NCBI GenBank assembly: GCA_023141985.1
Contig: JAGLKH010000240.1
Span: forward strand, 1-21,171
Reading direction: 5' to 3'
Source of the DNA: Flavobacteriaceae bacterium
GTDB taxonomy: Bacteria; Bacteroidota; Bacteroidia; Flavobacteriales; Flavobacteriaceae
Length of the DNA stretch: 21,171 nt
Part shown: positions 7,329 to 14,452 of the stretch, in pieces
Layout of the letters: each line of letters begins with the position of its first letter
How positions within the stretch are numbered: position 1 is the stretch's first letter
Notes under the pieces: generated by a model
The model's input: only the letters and a program-made list of their open reading frames with translations
What the model was told of the DNA's origin: nothing
Database searches by the model: none
Position numbers and translations under genes: made by a program

Positions 7329-7988
7329 ATGTATAAAAATATAATATCTTATTCAGTTATTCCAGTTGTAGTTTTTACAGCATTTTATTTTGCTTTAAAT
7401 ACTAACAAAACTTTGGACATGGACATGTATTCTATTAAAGGTTTAGAACTTGATTATACAGTGACCAATGAAACTAATCATAATGAAACTACTGAAAATG
7501 TATTTGATTATAAAAATTGTATTTCAAGTCCTAATCTTGGTAAATCTTTCGTTGGATTTAAAGAAGCTTTAGCGTTTAAAGAATCTCGTGGTAATTATTT
7601 TATTGTTAATACTTATGGATATTTAGGAAAATATCAATTTAATAAGAACACTTTAAAATTAATTGGAATTTATAATACTAATAAGTTTTTATCAGATCCA
7701 AAACTTCAAGAAAAAGCTTTTATTGCAAATACAGAGCGTAACAAATGGATTTTACGTAGAGATATAAAGCGATTTGTAGGAAAACAAGTTGGTGGAGTAC
7801 TCATTACTGAATCAGGAATTTTAGCTGCCGCACATTTAGCAGGGCCCGGAAGTGTAAAAAAATTCTTAAGAAGTTACGGTGCTATTGGTTTTTCTGATGC
7901 TTATGGAACTACTATAAGAAATTATATGAAAAGGTTCTCTGGCTATGACACTTCTTTTGTAGTGCCCAACAGAAAAGCAAAAGCTTAA
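7329..7988 (+). CDS. Lysozyme-fold-like peptidoglycan-active protein
   Basis: The 219-aa product has an N-terminal hydrophobic signal or anchor (about residues 6-23), a low-complexity polar linker (about 40-60, rich in N/T/E) and a C-terminal globular domain. The domain contains ALAFKESRGNY (about 80-90) and YGYLGKYQF (about 96-104), the Glu-Ser-x-Gly and G-x-YQF pattern of lysozyme-like transglycosylase domains; Glu85 is the candidate catalytic acid. It continues with GILAAAHLAGPGSVKKFL, a helix also typical of such domains. Homologues in Flavobacteriaceae are commonly named peptidoglycan-binding protein LysM, but I see no LysM repeat in this copy. It has its own strong promoter and lies just after the mltG unit. 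The enzymatic role is inferred. Confidence 0.8.
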   Translation: MYKNIISYSVIPVVVFTAFYFALNTNKTLDMDMYSIKGLELDYTVTNETNHNETTENVFDYKNCISSPNLGKSFVGFKEALAFKESRGNYFIVNTYGYLGKYQFNKNTLKLIGIYNTNKFLSDPKLQEKAFIANTERNKWILRRDIKRFVGKQVGGVLITESGILAAAHLAGPGSVKKFLRSYGAIGFSDAYGTTIRNYMKRFSGYDTSFVVPNRKAKA

Positions 7989-8003
7989 TTCATAAAAATC
8001 AAA

Positions 8004-8720
8004 TTAATCTTTTTGGATAATAAAAATTGTAGGTCTTTTATGTAGATCAACAGTTGTGTGTTTCCATTCTTTAACTGTTTTAGTTTTTATGTATTCCGTT
8101 GGTAAAGTAATATCACAGGCTACACAAATTCTTGTATGTTCATTTAGTGAAGCACAGATATCTTCTAACATTTTATTGTTTCGATAAGGCGTCTCAATAA
8201 ATATTTGAGCCTGTTTTTTCTCAAAAGACAGGCGTTCAAGTTTTTTTAATGAAGATTTACGTTCAGATTTTTCAATGGGTAAATAACCATTAAAAGCAAA
8301 ATTTTGTCCATTCATTCCAGAACTCATAAGAGCGAGTATAATAGAAGATGGACCAACCAAAGGCACAACTTGTATCTCTTTTTGATGTGCAATTTTTACA
8401 ATTTCTGACCCTGGATCAGCAATTGCAGGGCATCCAGCCTCAGATAGTAACCCAACGTTTTTTCCTTCTAAGCAAGCATTAAGATAACCCGGTAATTCAT
8501 TCTCTTTAGTGAATTTATTTAAAATGCTAATTTTTAATGAAGACTGAGATTTATTAGAGCTTATTTTTTTTATAAAACGTCTTGCCGATTTTTCGTTTTC
8601 AACAATATAATAATCCACGTTTTCAATTATTCTTTTAATTGAAATTGGTAAAACCTCTAAAGGAGCATTGTCACCAAGGCGTGTTGGTATGAGATATAAT
8701 TTTCCTTTAGCGTTACTCAT
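8004..8720 (-). CDS. Tetrapyrrole-methylase-family SAM methyltransferase, RsmI-like
   Basis: The 238-aa protein belongs to the family that includes RsmI, which 2'-O-methylates C1402 of 16S rRNA. Readable blocks are GKLYLIPTRLGD (about 6-17), the SAM-binding GLLSEAGCPAIADPG (about 89-103), the VVPLVGPSSIILALMSSGM block (about 118-136), FAFNGYLP and the FIETPYRNNKM block. It is shorter than standard RsmI (about 280 aa) and lacks the extra C-terminal domain. Bacteroidota commonly carry such a short paralogue besides a full RsmI, so the substrate may differ. It is the last gene of the dnaA unit, starting 1 nt after the phosphatase stop, and converges on the lysozyme-like gene with 15 bp between. 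Confidence 0.88.
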   Translation of the reverse strand: MSNAKGKLYLIPTRLGDNAPLEVLPISIKRIIENVDYYIVENEKSARRFIKKISSNKSQSSLKISILNKFTKENELPGYLNACLEGKNVGLLSEAGCPAIADPGSEIVKIAHQKEIQVVPLVGPSSIILALMSSGMNGQNFAFNGYLPIEKSERKSSLKKLERLSFEKKQAQIFIETPYRNNKMLEDICASLNEHTRICVACDITLPTEYIKTKTVKEWKHTTVDLHKRPTIFIIQKD

Positions 8721-8721
8721 T

Positions 8722-9180
8722 TTAGTTTGTTATTAATTTATTTGCAATTACTGTACACACATTATCTAATAATTGATATACATTTTCAAAACCTTGTTTA
8801 CCACTAAAGTAAGGGTCAGGAACATCTACAATTGACGAATCATTCAATTCATCAAGAATTAGTTTAACTTTAGCTACGTCTTCGGTATTTCTAGCCAAAT
8901 TAATTATATTATTAAAATTCGAACTATCCATTGCATAAATATAATCGAATGTATCAAAATCTGAAGTAACGAATTGCCTTGCTCTTTGGTCAGTTAGGTC
9001 AATGCCTTTTTTTTTAGCAATTGTTATTGAGCGATTATCAGGTTGTTCACCAATATGATAATTCCCAGTACCAGCAGAATCAATAAAAAAAATATTTTTC
9101 GGAAGCTTTGATTTTAAAATGCCCTCTGCTAATGGTGAGCGACAGATATTTCCAAGGCAAACCATTACTATTTTAATCAT
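8722..9180 (-). CDS. Low-molecular-weight protein tyrosine phosphatase
   Basis: The 152-aa cytoplasmic phosphatase carries the signature C-x5-R-S at the N-terminus: Cys8-LGNIC-Arg14-Ser15, where Cys8 is the nucleophile. The general acid is in VDVPDPY (Asp122). STGxG-type phosphate-loop support appears as DSAGTGNYHIGEQPDNRS (about 34-51). Length matches the family (about 150 aa). Arsenate reductases share the fold, but the C-terminal DPY motif points to a phosphatase. Bacterial members usually act on tyrosine kinases of exopolysaccharide export (Wzc type), yet no such kinase is here. Instead it lies 13 nt downstream of dnaA and 1 nt upstream of the RsmI-like gene. Confidence 0.93.
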   Translation of the reverse strand: MIKIVMVCLGNICRSPLAEGILKSKLPKNIFFIDSAGTGNYHIGEQPDNRSITIAKKKGIDLTDQRARQFVTSDFDTFDYIYAMDSSNFNNIINLARNTEDVAKVKLILDELNDSSIVDVPDPYFSGKQGFENVYQLLDNVCTVIANKLITN

Positions 9181-9193
9181 TTTTTAGAAAAAA

Positions 9194-10621
9194 TTAAATC
9201 GACAGTTTTTTTGAAAGGTCTTCAACGTATTTTCTAAATTGTTTATCGGTTGAAGATAAATTATTTACTGTTTTACATGCATGGAGCACTGTAGCATGGT
9301 CACGTTTTCCTATTTGAGAACCAATGCTGGCCAATGATGCTTTAGTGAATTTTTTAGCAAAGAACATGGCTAACTGTCTTGCTTGAACGATGTGGCGTTT
9401 TCTTGTTTTAGATTGAAGTGTGTCCACGTCCATTTGAAAATAATCTGAAACTACTTTTTGAATATAATCAATAGAAACCTCGCGTTTTGTGTTTTTAACA
9501 AACTTCTCTACGATTTCTTTAGCAAGGCTAATAGTAATCTCTTTTTTGTTAAATGAAGATTGAGCAATTAAAGAGATAATCGCACCTTCTAACTCACGGA
9601 CATTTGTTTTAATATTTTTAGCAACGTAATCTATAATCTCATCAGGCATTTCTACACCATCACGATACAATTTGTTTTTTAGTATAGAAACTCTTGTTTC
9701 AAAATCGGGTGTTTGTAATTCGGCAGAAAGTCCCCATTTAAATCGAGATAATAAACGTTGCTCAATGTCTTGCATATCTACAGGAGCTTTATCACTTGTT
9801 AAAATAACCTGCTTACCGTTTTGGTGTAAATGATTAAATATATGGAAGAATACATCTTGAGTACCTGTTTTTCCGGATAAAAATTGAACATCATCAATAA
9901 TTAAAACATCAATGATTTGATAAAAATGAATAAAATCATTTCTATTATTCTTTTTTACAGAATCTATATATTGTTGTGTAAATTTTTCAGCAGAAATATA
10001 TAAAACAGTTTTTTCCGGATACTTATCTTTAATGTCAACACCAATGGCATGCACTAAATGTGTTTTACCTAAGCCAACACCACCAAAAATTAATAATGGA
10101 TTAAATGATGTACCGCCAGGCTTGTTTGATACTGCAATACCTGCATTTCTTGCTAATCGGTTGGAGTCTCCTTCTAAAAAGTTTTCGAAATTATAATTAG
10201 GATTGAGCTGAGATTCTATTTTTACATTTCTAATTCCAGGAATTATAAATGGATTTTTTAATTCAGAATTTTTATTATTTATAGGGATATCAATATTTTG
10301 AGCTTTCACACCACCTCTATTAGAGCTTGGAATTCTTTCGGTAAATGGCTGTTTGTTACCATAAGTGTTTTCCATCTTAATAATATATACAAGTTTTGCT
10401 TTTTCTCCAAGCTCCTTTGTTAAAGCCACTTTTAGAATTTTGACATAATGCTCTTCAAGCCATTCGTAGAAAAATTTACTTGGAACCTGAATGCTTAGCG
10501 CATTTTCAGAAAGTTTAACTGCAATAATAGGCTCAAACCATGTTTTATAGGCTTGCGGTTGAATATTATCGTTTATAAATTCCAGACAATTATTCCATAC
10601 CGATTGCGCAGTTTCCCTCAT
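9194..10621 (-). CDS. dnaA: Chromosomal replication initiator DnaA
   Basis: DnaA binds 9-mer boxes at oriC, unwinds the origin and loads the replicative helicase. The 475-aa protein has the N-terminal interaction domain (1 to about 85), a linker (about 86-135), the AAA+ domain III (about 136-355) and the DNA-binding domain IV (about 375-475). The Walker A motif is GGVGLGKT (180-187), and Walker B IIDDVQF starts at 241. Sensor motifs LTSDKAP (274-280) and RLLSRFKWGL are present. The DnaA signature lies in GKRDHATVLHACK (438-450). The ATG at 10621 gives the expected MRETAQSVWNNCLEFI N-terminus. The upstream 206-bp divergent region contains three DnaA-box-like nonamers, so autoregulation is plausible. 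Confidence 0.98.
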   Translation of the reverse strand: MRETAQSVWNNCLEFINDNIQPQAYKTWFEPIIAVKLSENALSIQVPSKFFYEWLEEHYVKILKVALTKELGEKAKLVYIIKMENTYGNKQPFTERIPSSNRGGVKAQNIDIPINNKNSELKNPFIIPGIRNVKIESQLNPNYNFENFLEGDSNRLARNAGIAVSNKPGGTSFNPLLIFGGVGLGKTHLVHAIGVDIKDKYPEKTVLYISAEKFTQQYIDSVKKNNRNDFIHFYQIIDVLIIDDVQFLSGKTGTQDVFFHIFNHLHQNGKQVILTSDKAPVDMQDIEQRLLSRFKWGLSAELQTPDFETRVSILKNKLYRDGVEMPDEIIDYVAKNIKTNVRELEGAIISLIAQSSFNKKEITISLAKEIVEKFVKNTKREVSIDYIQKVVSDYFQMDVDTLQSKTRKRHIVQARQLAMFFAKKFTKASLASIGSQIGKRDHATVLHACKTVNNLSSTDKQFRKYVEDLSKKLSI

Positions 10622-10666
10622 TAAAAATATTTAAAATTAGTTAGTCTTGTTGATTAAGAAAAAAAG

Positions 10667-10720
10667 AGTGGAAAATGTGTTTCTACTACTTTATTTTTCA
10701 CTTGTCAAATATGTGAACAA
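10667..10720. promoter_or_regulatory. Cluster of three DnaA-box-like nonamers
   Basis: Against TTWTNCACA, each of these nonamers has one mismatch: TTTTCCACT (minus strand, 10667-10675), TTTTTCACT (plus, 10694-10702) and TTGTTCACA (minus, 10712-10720). They fall within 54 bp of the 206-bp region upstream of dnaA, next to A/T-rich runs at 10721-10738 and 10757-10769. The cluster could serve dnaA autoregulation or be part of an origin; no box is perfect. Confidence 0.4.
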
Positions 10721-10827
10721 AATTCTTAAAAAAAAAATCAAATGCTATTGATTATTAATTTTTTTTTTCGCATGTTTAATTCGTGATGAAAGTACAAAAA
10801 ATATTTTTTATAATTTAAAAATACTTG

Positions 10828-11226
10828 ATGAAATATAGTGAAACAAAGATTAGGGTTAGATATGGGGAGACGGATCAGATGGGAATTGTATATCATGGGA
10901 ACTATGCACAATATTTGGAGATGGGGCGAATTGATTGGTTGAGAAACTTAGGAATTTCATATAAAAAAATGGAAGAACAGGGTGTGATGCTTCCAGTAAT
11001 ATCTTTGTCCTTAAATTACAAAAAGTCAGCGTGTTATGATGATCTAATTTATGTAAGAACTAAACTGTCTAAAATGCCAACTGCCTCTATAGAATTTGAT
11101 TTTGAAATCTTAAATGAAGATGGAGAAATAATTACTTTAGCAAAGACAGTTTTAGCATTTATAAATATGAAAACCATGAAACCAATAAGATGCCCAAATT
11201 ATATTTTAGATAAACTGCAAAATTAA
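10828..11226 (+). CDS. YbgC-type hotdog acyl-CoA thioesterase
   Basis: The 132-aa protein is a single hotdog domain of the 4-hydroxybenzoyl-CoA thioesterase/YbgC type, hydrolysing acyl-CoA thioesters in the cytoplasm. The motif RYGETDQMGIVYHGNYAQYL holds the catalytic Asp16, followed by EMGRIDWLRNLG on the central helix. The expected strand blocks with SLSLNYKKSACYDD and KTVLAFINMKTMKP follow. A TTG directly before the ATG (10825) is in frame, but ATG at 10828 is the natural start. The gene diverges from dnaA, and its stop codon overlaps the YigZ stop from the other strand by 3 to 4 nt. Confidence 0.92.
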   Translation: MKYSETKIRVRYGETDQMGIVYHGNYAQYLEMGRIDWLRNLGISYKKMEEQGVMLPVISLSLNYKKSACYDDLIYVRTKLSKMPTASIEFDFEILNEDGEIITLAKTVLAFINMKTMKPIRCPNYILDKLQN

Positions 11227-11837
11227 TCGTTTAAGCTCTCAATTTTTATTTCGTAAAGTTCGTTAAAAAGGTCAAAAATAGTTTGAGCATCTTTTTTTCT
11301 AACCAAAATTTGGATTTCACAACTCAATTCAAGCTTTTGATTTACAATTTTAAGTTGCTTTTCTTTAATAACCCGCATTACCGTATTCATGTTTTTATAA
11401 TCGAAAGTAATCAGGAATTCTTTATTGATAGTTTTTTGAATTATTTTAGAAGCTTCTAATGCCATTTGTGCTGTTGTTTTATAAGCATTTATCAATCCTC
11501 CAATTCCTAATTTAACACCCCCAAAATAACGAACTACAACAATTAATATATTAGTGAGCTTGAATGATTGTATTTGACCATAAATTGGCTGTCCGGCACT
11601 ATTGTTAGGCTCACCGTCATCGTTAGCCCTAAATCTTATTGTTTCTGTGCCAATCTGGTAAGCATAACACCAATGTCTTGCTCTATGGTGTTGATTTTTT
11701 AAGCCTTCTAAAAGAGGAACAAGGTCGTCTTCATGTTCTACGTGAAAAGCATAACCATAAAATTTACTGTTCTTGTCTTTAAACAAAACTTCTTCAGAAG
11801 GTTTTACTATGGTGTTATAGGTGTCATCTTCAGGCAT
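11223..11837 (-). CDS. yigZ: IMPACT/YigZ family protein
   Basis: The 204-aa protein has the UPF0029 (IMPACT) N-terminal domain, with HRARHWCYAYQIG (about 51-63), ANDDGEPNNSAGQPI (71-85) and the hallmark LIVVVRYFGGVKLGIGGL (98-115). A smaller C-terminal ferredoxin-like domain follows (about 135-195). The eukaryotic IMPACT homologue regulates GCN2; the bacterial role is not settled, with proposals around translation factors or peptidase activity. It is the last gene of the lipoprotein-ribD-HAD unit, 3 nt after the HAD gene, and its stop meets the thioesterase stop head-on. Confidence 0.92.
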   Translation of the reverse strand: MPEDDTYNTIVKPSEEVLFKDKNSKFYGYAFHVEHEDDLVPLLEGLKNQHHRARHWCYAYQIGTETIRFRANDDGEPNNSAGQPIYGQIQSFKLTNILIVVVRYFGGVKLGIGGLINAYKTTAQMALEASKIIQKTINKEFLITFDYKNMNTVMRVIKEKQLKIVNQKLELSCEIQILVRKKDAQTIFDLFNELYEIKIESLND

Positions 11838-11840
11838 TAT

Positions 11841-12458
11841 TTAAAACAACTTTTTTTTAATTTCAAATAATTGGGTAATGTCTTCAGTTTTTGGATTAAG
11901 ATTCCAGGTATTAATCCCTAATTGAGCTGCAGCAATTGTATGATCCTTTGTGTCATCAACGAATAAACACTCTTTAGCAAGCAAACTATTTTCGTCCAAT
12001 ACGAACTGAAAAATATCCAGGCTTGGTTTGCTTAAATGAATCTCATGCGACAAATAAAATTTATCAAAACAATTTTTAAATTTAATGTAGTTTATTGAAT
12101 TCATAATCTTAACGACCTGCTTAATATGTAATTCGTTTGTATTGCTTAATAATATTAAAGTGTATTTTTTTTCTTCAGTAAGTGTTTTAAGAAACTCTAA
12201 TCTATGTTTTGGAAAATCCCTAATTATTATATTCCAAGTTTCAATAATTTCTGTTTCAGCAATACTTGGAAAGCAGTCCTTGTAAAATTTAATAAAGGAA
12301 GATGTTGAAATTAATCCTTTTTCATAAAGATTATTAGTAGCAATCATTTCATCTGAAAAAGAGTCTGTTTTAAAAAGATTTAATGCGTGTAGCATTGCAC
12401 CTTCTTTATCTAAATTGATAAAAACATCTCCAAAATCGAAAATGATAGTTTTAATCAT
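11841..12458 (-). CDS. HAD-superfamily hydrolase (HAD-IA type)
   Basis: The 205-aa protein is probably a cytoplasmic phosphatase. Motif I is IIFDFGDV, with the nucleophile Asp8. Motif II is LILLSNTNEL (about 101-110). Motif III is HLSKPSLDIF, with the conserved Lys, and motif IV is LFVDDTKDHTIAAAQLGI. A helical cap of about 75 residues lies between motifs I and II, typical of the subclass with the DFGxV motif (YihX-like sugar phosphatases). Its first 8 nt overlap the ribD end. The location suggests, but does not prove, that it could supply the unidentified dephosphorylation of 5-amino-6-ribitylamino-uracil phosphate in riboflavin synthesis, a step done by HAD phosphatases in other bacteria. 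Confidence 0.88.
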   Translation of the reverse strand: MIKTIIFDFGDVFINLDKEGAMLHALNLFKTDSFSDEMIATNNLYEKGLISTSSFIKFYKDCFPSIAETEIIETWNIIIRDFPKHRLEFLKTLTEEKKYTLILLSNTNELHIKQVVKIMNSINYIKFKNCFDKFYLSHEIHLSKPSLDIFQFVLDENSLLAKECLFVDDTKDHTIAAAQLGINTWNLNPKTEDITQLFEIKKKLF

Positions 12459-13455
12459 TTGTATAAATTTTTAAAGTATCTTTTAGGATGTTTTGTTCAG
12501 AAACTAATTTACCACTTATATCAGGCGCTTTTATACCATCTTTAAATGCTTTGTTTCCAATAAAAACTCTTGCTTCATCCCAAAGATTATCATTTATAAA
12601 TGTTTGAAATGTTTGCCGTCCACCTTCTATAATTATAGAATTAATTTTTTTTGAGTATAAAATATCACAAATTTGCTGTGCTATTGGATTACTAAAATTT
12701 ATATTTTTTTCAGAAATTATATAGGTCTCAGCAGTATCATCAAATACATTAAATCCTTTAGATAATTTATGCGCTCTGTCGATAACAATTCTAATTGGGT
12801 TATTCCCTTTCCAATTCCTGGCAGTTAAACTTGGATTGTCTTCTATTACAGTATTTGTACCTATTAAAATGGCTTGTTCTTCGGCTCGCCATTTATGAAC
12901 TAACTGTCTTGAATAAGTATTAGTTATCCAAATAGGCTTTTTTTCTGTTTTCATTTTAGGGGCCATAAAACCGTTTGTAGTTTCTGCCCATTTTAAAATA
13001 ATATAAGGACGCTTTTTATTGTGAAAAGTAAAAAATCGTTTGTGATGTTGTTTGCATTTATCTTCTAAAACACCAACAATAACATTGCATCCGGCAGCTC
13101 TCAATTTTGCTATGCCTTGTCCGGCCACTTTATCGTGAGTGTCGATAGTTCCAATAACAATATTTGGGATTTGATGTTCTATAATCAAATTACTGCAAGG
13201 AGGCGTTTTTCCATAATGAGAACAAGGCTCTAAAGTAACATAAAGCGTTGCTAAATGAAGCAACGATTTATCTTTCACAGATTGAATTGCATTTATTTCA
13301 GCATGATCACCACCATAAGGACTTGTGTAGCCTTCGCCAATAATTATATTTTCATGAACAATAACACAACCTACCATAGGATTAGGTCTCGTAGTTCCTA
13401 AACCATTTTTGGCGATTTCAATACATCGGTTTATAAATTTTTCGTGCAATATCAA
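12451..13455 (-). CDS. ribD: Bifunctional riboflavin deaminase-reductase RibD, TTG start
   Basis: RibD carries out the deamination and the following NADPH-dependent side-chain reduction of the pyrimidine intermediate of riboflavin. The 334-aa protein has an N-terminal zinc deaminase domain (1 to about 145) with HAE (51-53) and PCSHYGKTPPC (Cys78, Cys87) as zinc ligands. The reductase domain (about 150-334) has LKWAETTNGFMAP, RAEEQAILIGTNTVIEDNPSLT and the IIIEGG block. No ATG is available. The TTG at 13455 yields MILHEKF, the usual family N-terminus, and it overlaps the TGA of the upstream lipoprotein gene (TTGA), so coupled translation is likely. I saw no FMN riboswitch upstream. Confidence 0.94.
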   Translation of the reverse strand: MILHEKFINRCIEIAKNGLGTTRPNPMVGCVIVHENIIIGEGYTSPYGGDHAEINAIQSVKDKSLLHLATLYVTLEPCSHYGKTPPCSNLIIEHQIPNIVIGTIDTHDKVAGQGIAKLRAAGCNVIVGVLEDKCKQHHKRFFTFHNKKRPYIILKWAETTNGFMAPKMKTEKKPIWITNTYSRQLVHKWRAEEQAILIGTNTVIEDNPSLTARNWKGNNPIRIVIDRAHKLSKGFNVFDDTAETYIISEKNINFSNPIAQQICDILYSKKINSIIIEGGRQTFQTFINDNLWDEARVFIGNKAFKDGIKAPDISGKLVSEQNILKDTLKIYTND

Positions 13456-13922
13456 CGTTTTTTTAACACTACTTTATCTGAATAATTAATATTATAATCA
13501 TAAGAAAAATCACCTAAAGAATATGTGATAACACCTTTGTAATCTAATACAACCTCTTTGTTGGCTATACTATTAAAAATATTAGATAATAGCCCCTTTT
13601 TTTGGTCATCAAAAATTTGCTTTGGAGAAAAACTTACTTTTATAGGAATAGAAAATTTATCTTTAATAGGAACATTGAATTTTTTAGAATTTATAGTACT
13701 TACTTTAACGTTATTAGCAAAAACTTCAAGGTTTTTAAGTTCTAAATTTCCACCAATATCATTTAAGTTTTCAAATACAGCGTCTGCATTTATTACTATT
13801 TTTGAAAGATTAGCGGATTGTACACGAACATTTTCTATATTTATAAATTCCGGCTTTTCAGTAAAGCTACAAGAAAAAGTAATAAAACTTAAAAACAATA
13901 GATAACAAATTTTTCTCATCAT
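13452..13922 (-). CDS. LEA14-like lipoprotein
   Basis: The 156-aa product has a lipoprotein signal peptide with lipobox ITFSC (Cys18), so it should be lipid-anchored in the envelope. The mature part resembles the LEA type 2 (LEA14/WHy) beta-sandwich: IENVRVQSANLSKIVINADA, then FENLNDIGGNLELKNLEVFANNVKV, then FNVPIKDKFSIPIKVSFSP. The function is unknown. Two adjacent ATGs (13922 and 13919) can start it. Its stop overlaps the ribD start by 4 nt, and a -7 element lies about 22 nt upstream, so it heads the ribD unit. No link to riboflavin chemistry is apparent. Confidence 0.85.
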   Translation of the reverse strand: MMRKICYLLFLSFITFSCSFTEKPEFINIENVRVQSANLSKIVINADAVFENLNDIGGNLELKNLEVFANNVKVSTINSKKFNVPIKDKFSIPIKVSFSPKQIFDDQKKGLLSNIFNSIANKEVVLDYKGVITYSLGDFSYDYNINYSDKVVLKKR

Positions 13923-13944
13923 TTTATTATTTTATATTTATAAA

Positions 13945-13952
13945 CAAAATTA
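13945..13952 (-). promoter_or_regulatory. -7 promoter element for the lipoprotein-ribD unit
   Basis: On the minus strand this reads TAATTTTG, a full TAnnTTTG match, 22 nt before the ATG at 13922. No matching -33 TTG is visible; the position where it would lie falls at the start of the divergent GNAT gene. Confidence 0.5.
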
Positions 13953-13966
13953 AGATATAAATTTAG

Positions 13967-14452
13967 ATGGATACTTTTTTAATCAGAAAAATTAAACCGG
14001 AAGATAACCCTGTTATTAAACATCTAATTAAATCCATTTTTCCAGAATTTAATATGGCATTATTAGGCACAGCATACGAGGATAAAGAAACTCCAAAAAT
14101 GTTTGAATCTCATCAAGGTGAAAAAGAAGTATATTTTGTAATTGAGGTCAATCAAACTGTTGTTGGAGGTGGAGGAATAAAACCTTTAAGAGGTTATGAA
14201 AAAGATGTATGTGAGTTGCAAAAGATGTATTTTTCTCCTTCAATACGTGGTAAAGGTTTAGGCAAAATAATGTTTGATAAATGTATGCAAGCCGCTAAAG
14301 ATTTTGGGTATAAAAAGTGCTATTTAGAATCGGCTTCACAGCTTAAAGCAGCAATTCATATTTATGAAAATAATGGATTCATTCATTTAGATAAACCTTT
14401 AGGAAATACAGGACATTACTCTTGTGGTGTTTGGATGATAAAAGATTTATAA
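13967..14452 (+). CDS. GNAT-family N-acetyltransferase
   Basis: The 161-aa protein has the acetyl-CoA pyrophosphate loop in MYFSPSIRGKGLGKIMF (RGKGLG about residues 91-96), preceded by the V-x-G-GGGIKPL strand (about 66-75). The motif B helix IYENNGFIHLD lies near 136-146. The C-terminal part ends HYSCGVWMIKDL. It resembles small GNATs related to MarR-fused acetyltransferases, but no substrate can be assigned. Its stop codon overlaps the prmC start by one base (TAATG), so the two are translationally coupled, which makes a link to translation or protein modification tempting but unproven. Confidence 0.88.
   Translation: MDTFLIRKIKPEDNPVIKHLIKSIFPEFNMALLGTAYEDKETPKMFESHQGEKEVYFVIEVNQTVVGGGGIKPLRGYEKDVCELQKMYFSPSIRGKGLGKIMFDKCMQAAKDFGYKKCYLESASQLKAAIHIYENNGFIHLDKPLGNTGHYSCGVWMIKDL

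Noticed and set aside
13923..13966. FMN riboswitch ahead of the ribD unit
   Set aside because: The gap is only 44 bp, AT-rich and without the conserved RFN segments.
14422..14451. Upstream extension of prmC
   Set aside because: It lies inside the GNAT gene, adds no family-matching residues, and a good ATG follows at 14452.
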